Source: Diploptera punctata
Taxonomy: Eukaryota > Arthropoda > Insecta > Blattodea > Blaberidae
Length of the DNA: 64,000 nucleotides
Assembly: GCA_030220185.1 (NCBI GenBank)
Contig: JASPKZ010007302.1
Span: forward strand, 140,301-204,300
Direction of reading: 5' to 3'
In this document: positions 1 to 9,959 of the stretch, in pieces
Layout of the letters: every line of letters begins with the position of its first letter
Numbering within the stretch: the stretch's first letter is position 1
The notes under the pieces: model-generated
Database searches by the model: none
Seen by the model: the letters and a program-made list of their open reading frames with translations, nothing else
What the model was told of the DNA's origin: nothing
Translations under genes and position numbers: made by a program

Positions 1-165
1 ATGGGACCGGCGCCCATCCAAATAGTAGCGGCTCAGGTTGGTAACGACTGGATCGTCAGCAGCCGGCTGGTAGGCCTAATGCCTTCTAGACCTTTCGCGC
101 CGTGGAGTTATGTTGCCTCACATGGGAAACAGTAAGTGTTCTGAAATTTGAACAGATTGTGTGTC
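1..165 (+). other. Possible SINE-d relic, no gene
   Basis: No open frame of note. Around 58-80 the segment shares a short stretch (cagc..ccggctggtaggc) with the end of the SINE-d copy near 21330, which suggests an old SINE fragment. The match is short, so this is weak inference. It directly precedes the target-site duplication of the LINE at 178. Confidence 0.25.
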
Positions 166-177
166 GTAATGCCGGCC
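166..177. repeat. Left target-site duplication of LINE-A copy
   Basis: The 12-mer gtaatgccggcc occurs here and again at 3023-3034, exactly bracketing the LINE at 178-3022. The first bases overlap the GTAA-type tail, so the true duplication may be 10-12 bp. Confidence 0.8.
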
Positions 178-976
178 TTTACAAGAAGTTGGGTGGCCAG
201 GAGTAGGTAGACAGGAATCAGGAAACTTTGCATTATACTATGGGGATGCAGAAAGACCTGCATTTGGAACGGGTTTTTTAGTCAGAAGGAGGATCCTATC
301 CGCTATCCGAGATATTAAGTTTGTTAGTGATAGGATATCATACATAATTCTAAAGGGTAAACGACATGATTTTATAATTGTAAATGTACATGCCCCCACA
401 GAAGACAAAGATGACAAGATCAAGGATGAGTTCTATGAAGAATTACAATGCCTATTTGATAGCCTTTCACGATATCATATGAAAATTGTCTTAGGAGATT
501 TTAATGCAAAAGTGGGACGGGAAGATATATTCAAACCAACAATAGGCAAATTCAGTCTTCATGAAGATAGTAACGACAACGGGGTTAGATTAGTCACATT
601 TGCCACATCAAAGAATCTCATTGTTAAGAGCACAACATTTCAGCATAAGGATATTCATAAATACACCTGGACGTCCCCAGATGGAGAAACTCGGAACCAG
701 ATAGATCATGTATTAGTGGATAAACGCTGGCACAGTAGCATCATTGATGTTAGATCAGTTAGAGGGACAGACTGCAATTCGGATCATCATCTGGCCAGAG
801 TGAAAATCAGACAACGGCTATCGCTTATTAGAGGAACAAACGCTAAAGATGATTCTGCAAAATATGAATTAAAAAACTTGAAAAATGATGAAATGCGGCA
901 AGAATACCAAATAAAAATTGCTAATAGATTTGAAGTACTGGAATCTTCAGATGACGATGTGGCAAACGAAGAATAA
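178..976 (+). pseudogene. LINE-A endonuclease domain (AP-like/EEP), broken
   Basis: The frame is open from about 170 to the stop at 974-976, although the first Met is at 479. Seen motifs are LQE near 180 (catalytic Glu of domain I), GDFNAK at about 497, WTSPDG at about 668, QIDHVLV at about 699 and SDHHL at about 780. These are the metal- and phosphate-binding motifs of the exonuclease-endonuclease-phosphatase fold that nicks target DNA for target-primed reverse transcription. The N-terminal residues before LQE are missing through 5' truncation. A frameshift near 960 separates this segment from the linker, which continues in another frame at about 918-1343 (Lys/Arg-rich, probably coiled). Annotation pipelines often mislabel such domains as craniofacial development protein 2. 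Confidence 0.88.
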
Positions 977-1339
977 AGAATGGGAGGCTATAAGAGATAC
1001 TGTTAAATTGTCAGCATCAGAAAGCATTGGTTGTTTAAAAAAGAGGCAAAACAAGAAATGGTTTGATGAGGAATGTGCCGACATTGTAAAGAAAAGAAAG
1101 CTAGCAAATATGAAATGGTTATACGAGCCAAATGAGGTAAATTTAGAGCAATTGGGTAGTGTTAGACGGGAAACCACCAAGTTACTAAAGAGTAAAAAGA
1201 GGGAATATTTGAGAGAGAAGATTAATGATCTTGAAATGAATGCAAAAAATAGGAACATTAGAGAATTATATCAGGGAATTAGTATAGAGAAGAAAGGGTT
1301 TCAGGCTAGAACAAATATAATTCGAAAAAAAATGGGGAT

Positions 1340-2993
1340 ATGATTGCAGATTCTAGGAGTATATTAAATAGATGGAAATGTTACTTTAATCAGCTATTGA
1401 ATGTACATACAGAAGAGGACATTGAGGAGGATAAGTTACAGACAGCAGAAATGCTAGTCGCAGAGCCATGTGCATTAGAGGTTGAAATGGCGATTGAAAA
1501 ATTGAAGATGTATAAAGCATGAGGTTCAGATGAGATCCCAGCAGAACTGATAAAATCAGGGGGAGAAAAATTGATGGACAAGATACGCTGGTTGCTTAGT
1601 ATGATTTGGGAAAAAGAAGCTCTTCCAGATGAATGGAAGGAATCAATTATCGTACCAATTTATAAGAAAGGAGATAAAACTGATTGCAACAACTACAGGG
1701 GCATCTCATTACTTTCAACTTTGTAAAAAATTCTAACAAATATATTAGTAAGCAGACTTACTCCCTATATCGACGACATTCTAGGAGATCATCAATGTGC
1801 ATTTAGAGGAAACAGGTCTACAACAGATCAGATTTTTAGTATAAGACAGATTTTAGAAAAGAAATGGGAATATAATGATACTGTACATCAACTATATGTA
1901 GACTTCAAAAAAGCATATGATTCAATTAAGAGGGAGAAGTTATATAGTATCCTGCTGGAGTTCGGAATTCCTAAAAAGTTAGTTAGACTTATACGAATGT
2001 GTCTAAATGGCTCAAAGAGTAGGGTGCGTGTAGCAAACAGTTTTCACACACTTTTGAAATCCAGAATGGGTTGAAGCAAGGAGATGCACTATCTCCTCAA
2101 CTATTTAATTTTGTACTAGAGCATGCCATTAAATCTTTAGAGAATGAGGAAGGCTTACAACTGAATGGTATTAATAAGCTGTTAGTTTATGCTGATGATG
2201 TAGTACTACTGGCCGATAGCGAGGAGATACTGAAGGCCAATATGCACACACTATTGAGTAACACTAAGAAATTAGGACTGGAAGTAAATATCAATAAAAC
2301 TAAATATATGGTCACACGTAGAAATTCAGTATATAATGGAAATGGACAGCTAATGAGAAATGAGGGAAATTTTGAGGAAGTGGCTGAATTCAAATACCTA
2401 GGAACAATAATCACAAATAGGAATGAGATGCACAAAGAAATTAAACATGGGATCAATTCTGGAAATGCTTGCTATTATGCGTTGCAGAGACTTTTGTTGT
2501 CCCAACTCCTTTCAAAAACGTTAAGCTGAAAATATATAAAACTATTATTCTACCAGTTATATTATATGGGTGCGAAACATGGACTCTTACTTTAAGGGAG
2601 GAAAGGAGATTACGAGTATTTGAGAATAAAGTTCTTAGGAAAATTTTTGGACCAAAGAAAGATGAACAGACAGGTGAATGGAGAAGACTACATAACAATG
2701 AACTACATGGTCTTTATAGGAAGCCAGATATAATAAGAACAGTTAAGTCTCATAGACTGCGATGGGCAGGACATGTTGCGCGTATGGGGAATGATAGACG
2801 TGCATGGAAACTTCTTGTAGGAAAGCCAGAAGGAAAACGCCCTGTTGGTAGACCAAGAATGTGGTGGGAGAACAACATTAACTGTGATTTGAGGGAAGTA
2901 GATTATACAGGGAATGATTGGAAAGCATTGTCTCAGGATAGGGATGTATGGAGAGCTTATGTCCGCGCGGCCATGAACCTACGGGTTCGATAG
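1340..2993 (+). pseudogene. LINE-A reverse transcriptase and C-terminal region, broken
   Basis: Reverse transcriptase motifs appear in order: PDEWKESIIVPIYKKGDK at about 1627, NNYRGISLL at about 1690, FRGNRSTTDQ at about 1801, QLYVDFKKAYDS at about 1890 (first catalytic Asp), GDALSP at about 2080, YADD at 2188-2199 (catalytic Asp pair), and the LGTII/NEM segment. The C-terminal domain ends in AMNLRVR at 2993. Damage includes an in-frame TGA at 1520, TAA at 1724, a frameshift near 2040 and another near 2525. The role is cDNA synthesis at the nicked target. The copy is clearly dead. It is less intact than the minus-strand copy at 52413-54270. Confidence 0.9.
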
Positions 2994-3022
2994 TGCCGGT
3001 GAGTGAGTAAGTAAGTAAGTAA

Positions 3023-3034
3023 GTAATGCCGGCC
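3023..3034. repeat. Right target-site duplication of LINE-A copy
   Basis: Same 12-mer as at 166-177. It directly follows the (TAAG)n tail of the LINE. Confidence 0.8.
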
Positions 3035-4417
3035 ACTGCTCTTATCGTCCGTGGGCTTCCGCTCTGGCGTTAACGTGATCTACTTTTAATTTACACACCA
3101 CTTCGGCAGACCATTTTACTTAGAGGTATCCTTGTACAGTGTGTAGGATGAGTGTATGTTTATGTGTTTGTGAGTAGTATAAATTGTGTTGTTCGAGGAA
3201 GAATGATGAAGAGAAGAGAGAAGGCGAAACCCGGCCGGTACTGGCACATAGCCTACTCCTGTAAAAAAAAAAACAAAGGGGTTTGCCTAGATTCATGATC
3301 CCACCGAACGGACTAATCATTATCAACATTCTTATGCATGTATAATGCAGAAACTTCAGAATTTCAATTCTTTCATTGGCTGCTTTTCCTACAAATGTTT
3401 GAAGCATCAAAATGGAAAACCTTTGAAGAGCGGAGAGAAACAAATTATTTTGAATGTTTTCAAAAAGTTTACTAAAAAAATCCTACATTAGCTACATTGT
3501 GAAAATAACAGCAAAATTATAGGTGAGTCAGCATGGATCATAAATTCTGCTCGTAGACCTAATGAAATTCTAAATAAACGATATCTATCGATTTTATGGA
3601 AAAAATAGTAAACGTCTGGTTAAGTAGATCCATATATAATATTTGGTCATGAATAAATAAGAGATGGAAGTTACTAATTATTGGCGCCATCTTAACTTGC
3701 ATTCTGTATTATTTCCCGTAAAATACCATGTTTCCTATGTAAAACATTTCCACAGACAATTCAGTCATATGGCGGGTAAAAGTAATGCCTCAGTTCCCCA
3801 ATAGACGGAGTCCGCGGAATAATACCTTATGCAAGTTTGTGAACTTAGCTCGGATGTCTATATATAAATATACTAAAAGAAAGCAGTTAAGTATAATTTC
3901 CTCCTCGGTTTGTCAACCGCTTTATTTCAGTAGCTAGATATTGACGACATTTAGTGATATCAATAAACATGTTTGTAAACAGCTAGTTTTGCCGTTTTTA
4001 GCTGTAAGGCGGTGTTTATGGAATATCTCCATGGTGCAAGAGTTACACTTCTTCCACAGAAACATGTGCTGTACAAAGTCCATGTAAAAAAATAAGTGCC
4101 TTTTAACTGCAAGGCACTAAAATCCAGCGCCAAAGCTCTCATTTAAAATATAGGAAAGTAATACATGTACAGCCTTTGAAATAATTGTTACCGCACAGTT
4201 AATTTTGAAAGTCCGAGAACGATGTCACTGCGCATGACCAGATGTCAGTTGTTTGGTTCGCAAGTATACAATTATTTGAGAACTAAAATCCGTTCTATTT
4301 GGTTGCGTGTCGTGCAATGGAAAATAATTTCGCGTATATAAATAGTGCGGAAAATGCTGTAAATAAAACAAAGCAAAAACAATAAAACAAAACAAAGAAC
4401 ATTAATTGAGATAAGGG

Positions 4418-4418
<1 letters not shown>
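3035..4418. other. AT-rich DNA, no gene recognised
   Basis: No coding signal or named repeat was recognised. Short open frames on the minus strand (3120-3443, 3960-4142) show no domain and look like chance. Confidence 0.5.

Positions 4419-4496
<78 letters not shown>
4419..4496. repeat. (GA)n microsatellite
   Basis: About 38 GA units, with one interruption (gaaaga). Minus-strand frames through it encode only Ser-Leu repeats and are not genes. Confidence 0.97.
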
Positions 4497-4498
<2 letters not shown>

Positions 4499-4575
4499 CG
4501 TGACAGCGGGATCGAACACGCGACCTCTTGCATGGGAAATATAAACTCCTTCCACTAGACCACAACCATTCCCTG
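4497..4575 (-). mobile_element. tRNA-like SINE head
   Basis: On the minus strand there is an A-box-like TGGTCTAGTGG and a B-box-like GTTCGATCCC about 40 bases apart, as in a tRNA gene. The (GA)n array abuts it downstream, where a SINE body or tail would be. The cloverleaf is incomplete, so this is probably a SINE head or tRNA pseudogene rather than a working tRNA. Confidence 0.5.
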
Positions 4576-4682
4576 CTAGAAACTGTCTTCTATGAGGCGA
4601 TGCAATACTCCAGGACATACTTGTATAATGACATTATATATTAACTTGTCTTAATTTAAATTAATCAGACGCATTTTACATT

Positions 4683-5017
4683 CCATCCATAGTAATTCTG
4701 CCCGAAGGCAGGTCCTTCACTGCAATCATAGCATTTTCATGCTATGCTTGCAGCTTTACTAGGGAATTGTAGGCGTGGTAGCTTCCCGTTGCTTTCCACA
4801 CCGGTGAAGGATGATGATGATGAGGATAATGATAAGGATGATGATGATGATGATGGCCATATGATTTCGGGGACCGTTTGGGCCTTAAAGTTTTCCTGAC
4901 ATTTATTTTCCTGACCCGGTAAAATCCTCACCCAGAAAAACTGCCCGACCGGGGATCGAACCCGGGCCCGCTGCGTGACAAGGCAGCACGCTACCTCGAG
5001 ACCACAGCGATGGACCT
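4683..5017 (-). mobile_element. SINE-b copy (Asp-tRNA-like head) with TSD
   Basis: The tRNA-like head is at the right end; on the minus strand it reads GGGTTCGATCCCCGG as B box and has a TTGTCACGC anticodon-arm stretch like tRNA-Asp(GTC). The body contains a GAT/ATC microsatellite (4808-4857) and a conserved 3' end (gcccgaaggcaggtc on the plus strand). The 11-mer cattttacatt at 4672-4682 and 5018-5028 brackets the element as a target-site duplication. Related copies lie at 10423, 18650, 30480, 50727 and 58653. Confidence 0.85.
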
Positions 5018-5214
5018 CATTTTACATTAGTAGTGGAAATAAACAATCTTGCTATGCCTTTTGTTTTTAAACAAAGTAACGAGATTTTACAATCATTATA
5101 TATATATAAAAGCTGTTCCCTTTAATTAATGAATTTCCCTATGTATACAAATTATAACGTAGCCTGGTAACGTGTAGGCATTATAAAAAATAACGACGTT
5201 ATTTAAAGAAATCC

Positions 5215-5288
5215 TGGCCAGGATCGAACCAGGGCCTGCGTCGTCGCAAGAAAGCATCTTACCAACTGCTCTACTGAAGCGAACGGTA
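5215..5288 (-). mobile_element. tRNA-like sequence (SINE head or pseudogene)
   Basis: The minus strand shows AGAGCAGTTGG (A-box-like) and CTGGTTCGATCCTGG (B box with a T-arm stem). The acceptor arms do not pair cleanly. No SINE body was recognised beside it. Confidence 0.45.
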
Positions 5289-5574
5289 CAAATACTGCAT
5301 CAGAAATAAGCGCTAATTACTATTGATTGGTTTAAGAGATCGTTACTTGCTTTCAGTCATTTGATAACTCTCTTAACTTAGAAATTCAATTAATAAATTT
5401 ATTTGTTGAAATTGTTTCAATAACGATTTGTATGAATCTTATACCGCCGGATTTGGCCTCAAAGGAGACAGCACGTGTAACAACTTAATCATGTGAATCG
5501 CTCTTCAAAACTTTTAACTTTCCACCATCAAGAGTTGCGCCATCATTTTGTTCAAAGGCTGTACATGTGTTAAT

Positions 5575-5710
5575 CATCCAGTCAGTGTAGGGGTGACATG
5601 TGGTCAGCATATCTGGTCCACCAGCCGTTATAGCTGGTTTTCTCAACGTGGAGCCGCTACTTGTTGTAGCTACCCAAATTCCTCAGGATGCTGGGTGCTA
5701 TTTTAGAATA
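5575..5710 (-). mobile_element. SINE-d body fragment
   Basis: The segment gggtgacatgtggtcagcat and the downstream ctcaggatgctgggtgc recur at 19765-19865 and, inverted, at 21150-21280. It is the body of a tRNA-headed SINE that has lost its head here. Confidence 0.6.
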
Positions 5711-5714
5711 CTAT

Positions 5715-6089
5715 CACCCCATCACCAGTCACACTCCAACATAAATAATTATTCTGCATTTAATGAATACAATTTAAAACTAACAAGGTGTAAAGTGACG
5801 TGTGGCGTGCAATGAGAAGTTAGAACACGTGTATCTTGTATTACATAAACACGCTGACTAACAAGTAACTGTGCGCGGATAATGTTACGGTTGTTTTCTC
5901 TACGTCAGAGAACTGCCGCATCACAGGTTTAAAAATTAAAATCATCCTACTCTACACTCAACATTTTCTAACTAAAAGAGACGCAACAATTAAATGAGTT
6001 GATTTCACTTTTTTTCTGTTTATTTTCGTGAAACCGGAACGAGCCAACAAGCTTAATACCTGGATGTTGATGATATTGATGATATTAAA
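5715..6089. other. No gene recognised
   Basis: AT-rich, with no domain, RNA gene or repeat identified. Confidence 0.4.
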
Positions 6090-6394
6090 AGTAATAAATA
6101 ATAGTTTTAAAAAACTAAAACAATACGCTTTATTAGAAAACTGAACAAAAAAATGAAAAATAATTTCAATTTCCAACACGCTTCGGATAAAATTAAAGTG
6201 GTCAACAAAAAATCATCTCCAACACATATAGAATAAAACTAGAGTTATCAACAAAAAGAAAACAATTTTGCCATCAAAAGCGTGACGTGCTCTATAGCAA
6301 TTAATATATTTGATAATAAACAGATCTTGTTAAAAGTAAAGTCTCTAAAAAAATGTAAAAATGATAAAAAGCACCCCACGCTTTTGATGGTAAA

Positions 6395-6409
6395 ATTATT
6401 TTCTTTTTG
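6395..6409. repeat. Left 15-bp target-site duplication of Penelope insertion
   Basis: attattttctttttg occurs here and at 8483-8497, directly bracketing the inverted Penelope pair. The uninterrupted version of the site is visible in the paralogous repeat at 27745-27780. Confidence 0.85.
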
Positions 6410-7108
6410 AATGCAGGCTTTCACGGCCGGTAATCATAATGTTGAGTGATTCCGGGTTATAGTTGGTGTTAATACCAGACGTTTCGCCCTCAACTGCGGA
6501 GGGCATCTTCAGTGGCGAGTGCTTCTAGGCGTGTTTCCTGGTCGGAAGATCTACTTAGAGTGAGCGCTGTGGACGTTGTATTAGTGGTGGGTGCAGGGTG
6601 AGTGGGCGTGGCTCTTGCTGATTGGCTAATGGTCGTCTCCTTGTTGTCCCTAGTGTTAATGCATTTATTTTCTAGTGTATGATACCAGGCCTTAGCCAGT
6701 TTGATACCTTTCTCTTTTCTGTTCATATTTCCCTTATGCTTGTATATTTCTATAGCCTCTCGGAATAATCTAGGGAAATAGTAGGAAGTTGTGGCTAAAA
6801 CTTGTGTATCGTCGAATAGAATCTGGTGTCCATTCATAATGGCATGTTCTGCTACAGCTGATTTATCCATTTCTCCTTGTCTGCAGTTTCTTTTATGTTC
6901 TAGTAAACGGGTGGCTATACTTCTTTTCGTGGTCCCTATATATGATTTACCACACGAACAAGGAAGTCGATATACGCCGCAAGTAGAGAGAGGTGGCCGA
7001 GGATCCTTAGCTGAGCGAAGGCAGTCTTCTATTTTTCTTGTAGGTCTGTAAACTGTTTTTATGTTGTATTTTCGTAGGAGTTTTCCGATGCGATCTGTGA
7101 TCTTTTCA
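6410..7108 (-). mobile_element. Penelope-like element, truncated inverted segment
   Basis: This is a near-identical inverted copy of the 3' half of the element at 7111-8482. It holds the GIY-YIG endonuclease, the conserved motif gacgtttcgccctcaactg and the terminal string gcaggctttcacggccgg. Penelope-like elements are known for partial copies in direct or inverted orientation (pseudo-LTRs). It lacks reverse transcriptase. It keeps about 29 more terminal bases than the plus-strand segment. Confidence 0.85.
6490..7108 (-). CDS. GIY-YIG endonuclease part of Penelope ORF, open frame
   Basis: The minus frame is open from about 7108 to the stop at 6490 (about 206 codons), without a Met at its left edge because the element is truncated. 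Seen in order: a basic stretch ending RPTRKIEDCLRSAKDPRPP, then GVYRLPCSCGKSYIGT (the GIY-YIG core, with GVY for GIY), a Cys/His-containing RLLEHKRNCRQ, then FPRLFREAIEIYKHKGNMNR. The C-terminal tail is Thr/Ser/Pro-rich. In Penelope elements this domain supplies the nuclease for target cleavage. It is better preserved than its partner on the plus strand, which has a one-base insertion. The open frame alone does not imply activity, since the RT part is missing. Confidence 0.85.
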
Positions 7109-7110
7109 CC

Positions 7111-7722
7111 ATGGTGCCGGTAAATGAGACCATGGACTACATTAGACAGATTTTCACAGAAGAAATATCCAATTTATTCAGGCATGTACTAACTACTACT
7201 TACTTCCAATGGAACAACAGCTACTATGAACAGACCGACGGAGTAGCCATGGGCAGTCCTCTAAGCCCAGTAGTAGCGAATTTTTCATGGAGAATTCGAA
7301 GAAGAAGCACTAAAAACAGCTCCCAAGTCTCCAGAACATTGGTTTCGCTATGTTGATGACACATTCGTAGTATGGAGACATGGCAGTGAAGAATTGGAAC
7401 GTTTCCTTCAACACCTTAACAGCAGACACAACAAAATACAGTTCACAATGGAAAAAGAAGATAATGGAAGACTTCCTTTCCTGGATGTTCAAATAATAAG
7501 GACTGGCAATGGGAAAATTCAACATACAGTTTACAGAAACCTACACACACAGACCGATATCTGCACAAAGACTCTAACCACCATCCAAGACAAAAGCGAG
7601 GTGTCATTAAGACACTGTTTGACAGAGCGACTAAGTTATGCCAACCACAACACCTTAAACAAGAACAACACCATCTGTTCAATTGTTTCCAGAAAAATGG
7701 CTACACATCCAAGGAAATAAGA
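7111..7722 (+). pseudogene. Penelope reverse transcriptase, N-truncated and frameshifted
   Basis: The first frame (7111-7356) has YYEQTDGVAMGSPLSPVVAN, the RT motif 4-like region. A one-base deletion near 7282 shifts the frame. The next part contains FRYVDDTFVVW at about 7347 (YVDD catalytic Asp pair) and RLPFLDVQIIR. A stop falls near 7720, after which the reading continues in another frame into the GIY-YIG region. The N-terminal half of RT is missing. TGVAMGSPLSP and FLD.x.I patterns are diagnostic of Penelope and telomerase-like RTs. Confidence 0.88.
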
Positions 7723-7814
7723 CAAACCATACATCCACGAAGACAGCACGTCAGAATGGATAACTCACCCTCAACCAGCATAGCCTACTTACCATATGTC
7801 ACAGAGTCACAGAT

Positions 7815-8418
7815 CGTGTCGGAAAACTCCTACGAAAATACAACATAAAAAGAGTTTACAGACCTACAAGAAAAATAGAAGACTGCCTTCGCTCAGCTAA
7901 GGATCCTCGGCCACCTCCCTCCACTTGCGGCGTATATCGACTTCCTTGTTCGTGTGGTAAATCATATATAGGGACCACGAAAAGAAGTATAGCCACCCGT
8001 TTACTAGAACATAAAAGACACTGCAGACAAGGAAGAAATGGATAAATCAGCTGTAGCAAAACATGCCATTATGAATGGACACCAGATTCTATTCGACGAT
8101 ACACAAGTTTTAGCCACAACTTCCTACTATTTCCCTAGATTATTCCGAGAGGCTATAGAAATATACAAGCATAAGGGAAATATGAACAGAAAAGAGGAAG
8201 GTATCAAACTGGCTAAGGCCTGGTATCATACACTAGAAAATAAATGCATTAACACTAGGGACAACAAGGAGACGACCATTAGCCAATCAGCAAGAGCCAC
8301 GCCCACTCACCCTGCACCCACCACTAATACAACGTCCACAGCGCTCACTCTAAGTAGATCTTCCGACCAGGAAACACGCCTAGAAGCACTCGCCACTGAA
8401 GATGCCCTCCGCAGTTGA
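7815..8418 (+). pseudogene. Penelope GIY-YIG domain, frameshifted
   Basis: Same domain as at 6490-7108 on the other strand: GVYRLPCSCGKSYIGTTK at about 7925 and the HKRHCRQ Cys/His segment. A one-base insertion (aaggaagaaatgg for aaggagaaatgg, near 8030) breaks the frame. The remainder reads from 8038 to the stop at 8416-8418. Confidence 0.85.
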
Positions 8419-8482
8419 GGGCGAAACGTCTGGTATTAACACCAACTATGGACCACGGCCACATAACCCGGAATCACTCAAC

Positions 8483-8497
8483 ATTATTTTCTTTTTG
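8483..8497. repeat. Right 15-bp target-site duplication of Penelope insertion
   Basis: Perfect repeat of 6395-6409. Confidence 0.85.
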
Positions 8498-8751
8498 TTA
8501 ATAACTCTAGTTTTATTCAATATGTGTTGTAGATGATTTTTTTGTTGACCACTTTAATTTTATCCCAAGCGTGTTGCAAATTAATTTTTTTTTTGTTCGG
8601 TTTTCTAATAAAACGTTTTGTTTTAGTTTTTTTAAAACTATTTTTTTTATTTTTTAGATTTAATATTTTACAGAATAAGATAAGAATGTAAATACCTTTA
8701 AATTCGATACTATTGTAGCATAAGCTAAAAGTAATACTCTTCTATAAAAAA

Positions 8752-8842
8752 ACCTTCCCAGCCGGATTTGAACCAACGACGTATGGATTACTGAAATGAT
8801 ATACCACTAAGAGTTCACTGCTCTACCAACTGAGCTCTTACA
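8752..8842 (-). repeat. tRNA-like unit of composite repeat copy 1
   Basis: The minus strand reads AGCTCAGTTGGTAGAGC (A box) and, 47 bases later, GGTTCAAATCC (B box), followed by a T-run. The spacing is longer than in a normal tRNA and the acceptor arms do not pair. The sequence AACTCTTA near the anticodon position recalls tRNA-Lys(CTT); this is a loose resemblance only. Confidence 0.6.
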
Positions 8843-9239
8843 ACGACTGACTAAAAACTCGACAAGTCCGCAACCTATTATACCAGTTTTAATTTTTTTG
8901 ATTTTCTGATGATTCTGGCCAGGATTTTAGAAACAAAATATGAAATTGTTGTATTGTCACGGGTTCCTTACAAGTATACTAAGTTTCAAGTCGATCCAAT
9001 GTTTTTAAGTGGATGAAAATCGTGTTCAAAGATACCGTTAGGCATAGATACAGGTCCGTTACATATACAGATACAGGTCAAGCTAATATAAAGCGTGTAA
9101 AAATATATAATTTAACATTGTTATAACTTCAACGGTATAAAAAAATTATGAACATAAAAAGTGTAGATTAATTCAAATGTCGAAATAAAATGTATTTAAT
9201 TCATAAAACGTTTTAATACAAATATCACGAAAAAAACCG

Positions 9240-9325
9240 CGTAATTGAAGACGCGAACCTGCTATCTTCATTAATAGAAACAGTGACCGCGTGCTTTACC
9301 GCCGAGCTATCGGGACACGTAGAAG
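9240..9325 (-). mobile_element. tRNA-like sequence (SINE head)
   Basis: The minus strand has TAGCTCGGCGGTAAAGC (A-box-like) and CAGGTTCGCGTCT (B-box-like). It is flanked by AT-rich DNA with no recognised SINE body. Confidence 0.45.
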
Positions 9326-9599
9326 AGGCTCCAGTTCATGCCACATAACACAATAGCTCAGGGACTGCACAATTATGACTAGTTTCCTAGTTTGAACCCA
9401 GCGCTGTGCCGAGTATGATTTAGAAGAAATGTGCGTTCAAGAGATGACTCATTTCTTTTTGTTCGAAGGGTGTACAGTACAAACCATTGTACTACGTTGT
9501 GTTATTTGTAACATATAACTTAGTTACTGTTTAGAAACTAATGTGAACAAAGTAATTTTAGACTTAATGATAAGAAATAAAAAACTCTCTCTTCATTAT

Positions 9600-9955
9600 T
9601 CGCAAGATCAAATATCTATCAATCTACGGGTTTCTACAGCTGCTGCCGTCTTCCCGTGCCAAACCTCCAAAGCCTACGTACGGTCTTGGGCATCTTCGAT
9701 GCTTAGCCCTCTAGCTTGCATTACTGTCTTCATGTTTTCCTTCCATGTTAACCTTGGTCTCCCTCTTTTCTTCGTTCTTTTCGGATGCCATTCATATAAT
9801 TGCTTTGGCCATCGCTCATCTTCCATTCTTAAGACATGTCCTAACCACTTTAATTCCTTCTCCTAAATTCTTTCAATTATGCTTTCTTCTGCTTCCATTA
9901 TGTTTCTAATTTCCTTATTTGTGACATGTTCTAATCTAGACTTTCTGGCACTTCA
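9600..9955 (-). mobile_element. LINE-B 3' fragment
   Basis: Read on the minus strand it encodes the C-terminal part of a second LINE family: NKEIRNIMEAEES, LKWLGHVLRMEDERWP and KKRGRPRLTWKENM, ending near an Arg-Lys-Ala rich stretch. A stop interrupts it near 9864. These basic GRPR..W segments lie C-terminal to the RT in many RTE-like LINEs. It is 5'-truncated. The longer sibling is at 10865-11880. Confidence 0.8.
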
Positions 9956-9959
9956 AATA

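Larger units (their letters stand above)
178..3022 (+). mobile_element. 5'-truncated LINE-A non-LTR retrotransposon
   Basis: A single degraded LINE insertion. It begins inside the endonuclease domain at a Leu-Gln-Glu motif, so the 5' end is truncated. It runs through endonuclease, linker and reverse transcriptase to a C-terminal region rich in Arg/Pro/Trp (motifs RLRWAGHVARMG and RPVGRPRM), and stops only about 12 bases before a (GTAA/TAAG)n tail. The very short 3' untranslated region and the simple-repeat tail in place of poly(A) are typical of RTE-clade LINEs, so RTE-like is the inferred clade. A 12-bp duplication of the target flanks it. Several frameshifts and stops make it inactive. The same family recurs across the window on both strands. 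Confidence 0.92.
7111..8482 (+). mobile_element. Penelope-like element, RT plus GIY-YIG segment
   Basis: It starts abruptly inside the reverse transcriptase and runs through GIY-YIG to a 3' non-coding end (aaacgtctggtattaacacc). It is joined head to head with the minus-strand segment at 7108/7111. The pair together is flanked by one 15-bp duplication, so it entered as a single event. Confidence 0.88.
6090..9125 (-). repeat. Composite repeat copy 1, split by a Penelope-like element
   Basis: Read on the minus strand the order is minisatellite unit(s) (8880-9080), tRNA-like unit (8752-8842), then a long hairpin whose arms are 8490-8690 and 6100-6300. The hairpin arms carry the marker strings ccaacacgctt and catcaaaagcgtg and their complements. 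The Penelope element at 6410-8482 sits inside one arm. The other copies are 13160-14270, 25740-26787 and 26904-27895. The outer end has the marker taatataaagcgtgtaaaaa, shared by all copies that keep it. The family is not recognised. Helitron-associated non-autonomous elements have some similar parts, but that link is only a guess. Confidence 0.75.

Noticed and set aside
2187..2456. Minus-strand frame opposite the LINE reverse transcriptase
   Set aside because: Antisense shadow of the RT, as are 947-1258, 1390-1581, 2453-2698 and the plus frames at 52729-54039.
4272..4618. Two minus-strand frames of about 100 codons across the GA array
   Set aside because: They are Ser-Leu repeats produced by (GA)n; the flanks have no domain.
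4497..9325. Isolated working tRNA genes
   Set aside because: Heads at 4497, 5215, 8752 and 9240 keep A and B boxes, but the acceptor stems do not pair and some sit in SINE or composite-repeat context.
9543..9866. Plus-strand 107-codon frame
   Set aside because: Antisense of the LINE-B fragment, as is 10744-11061.
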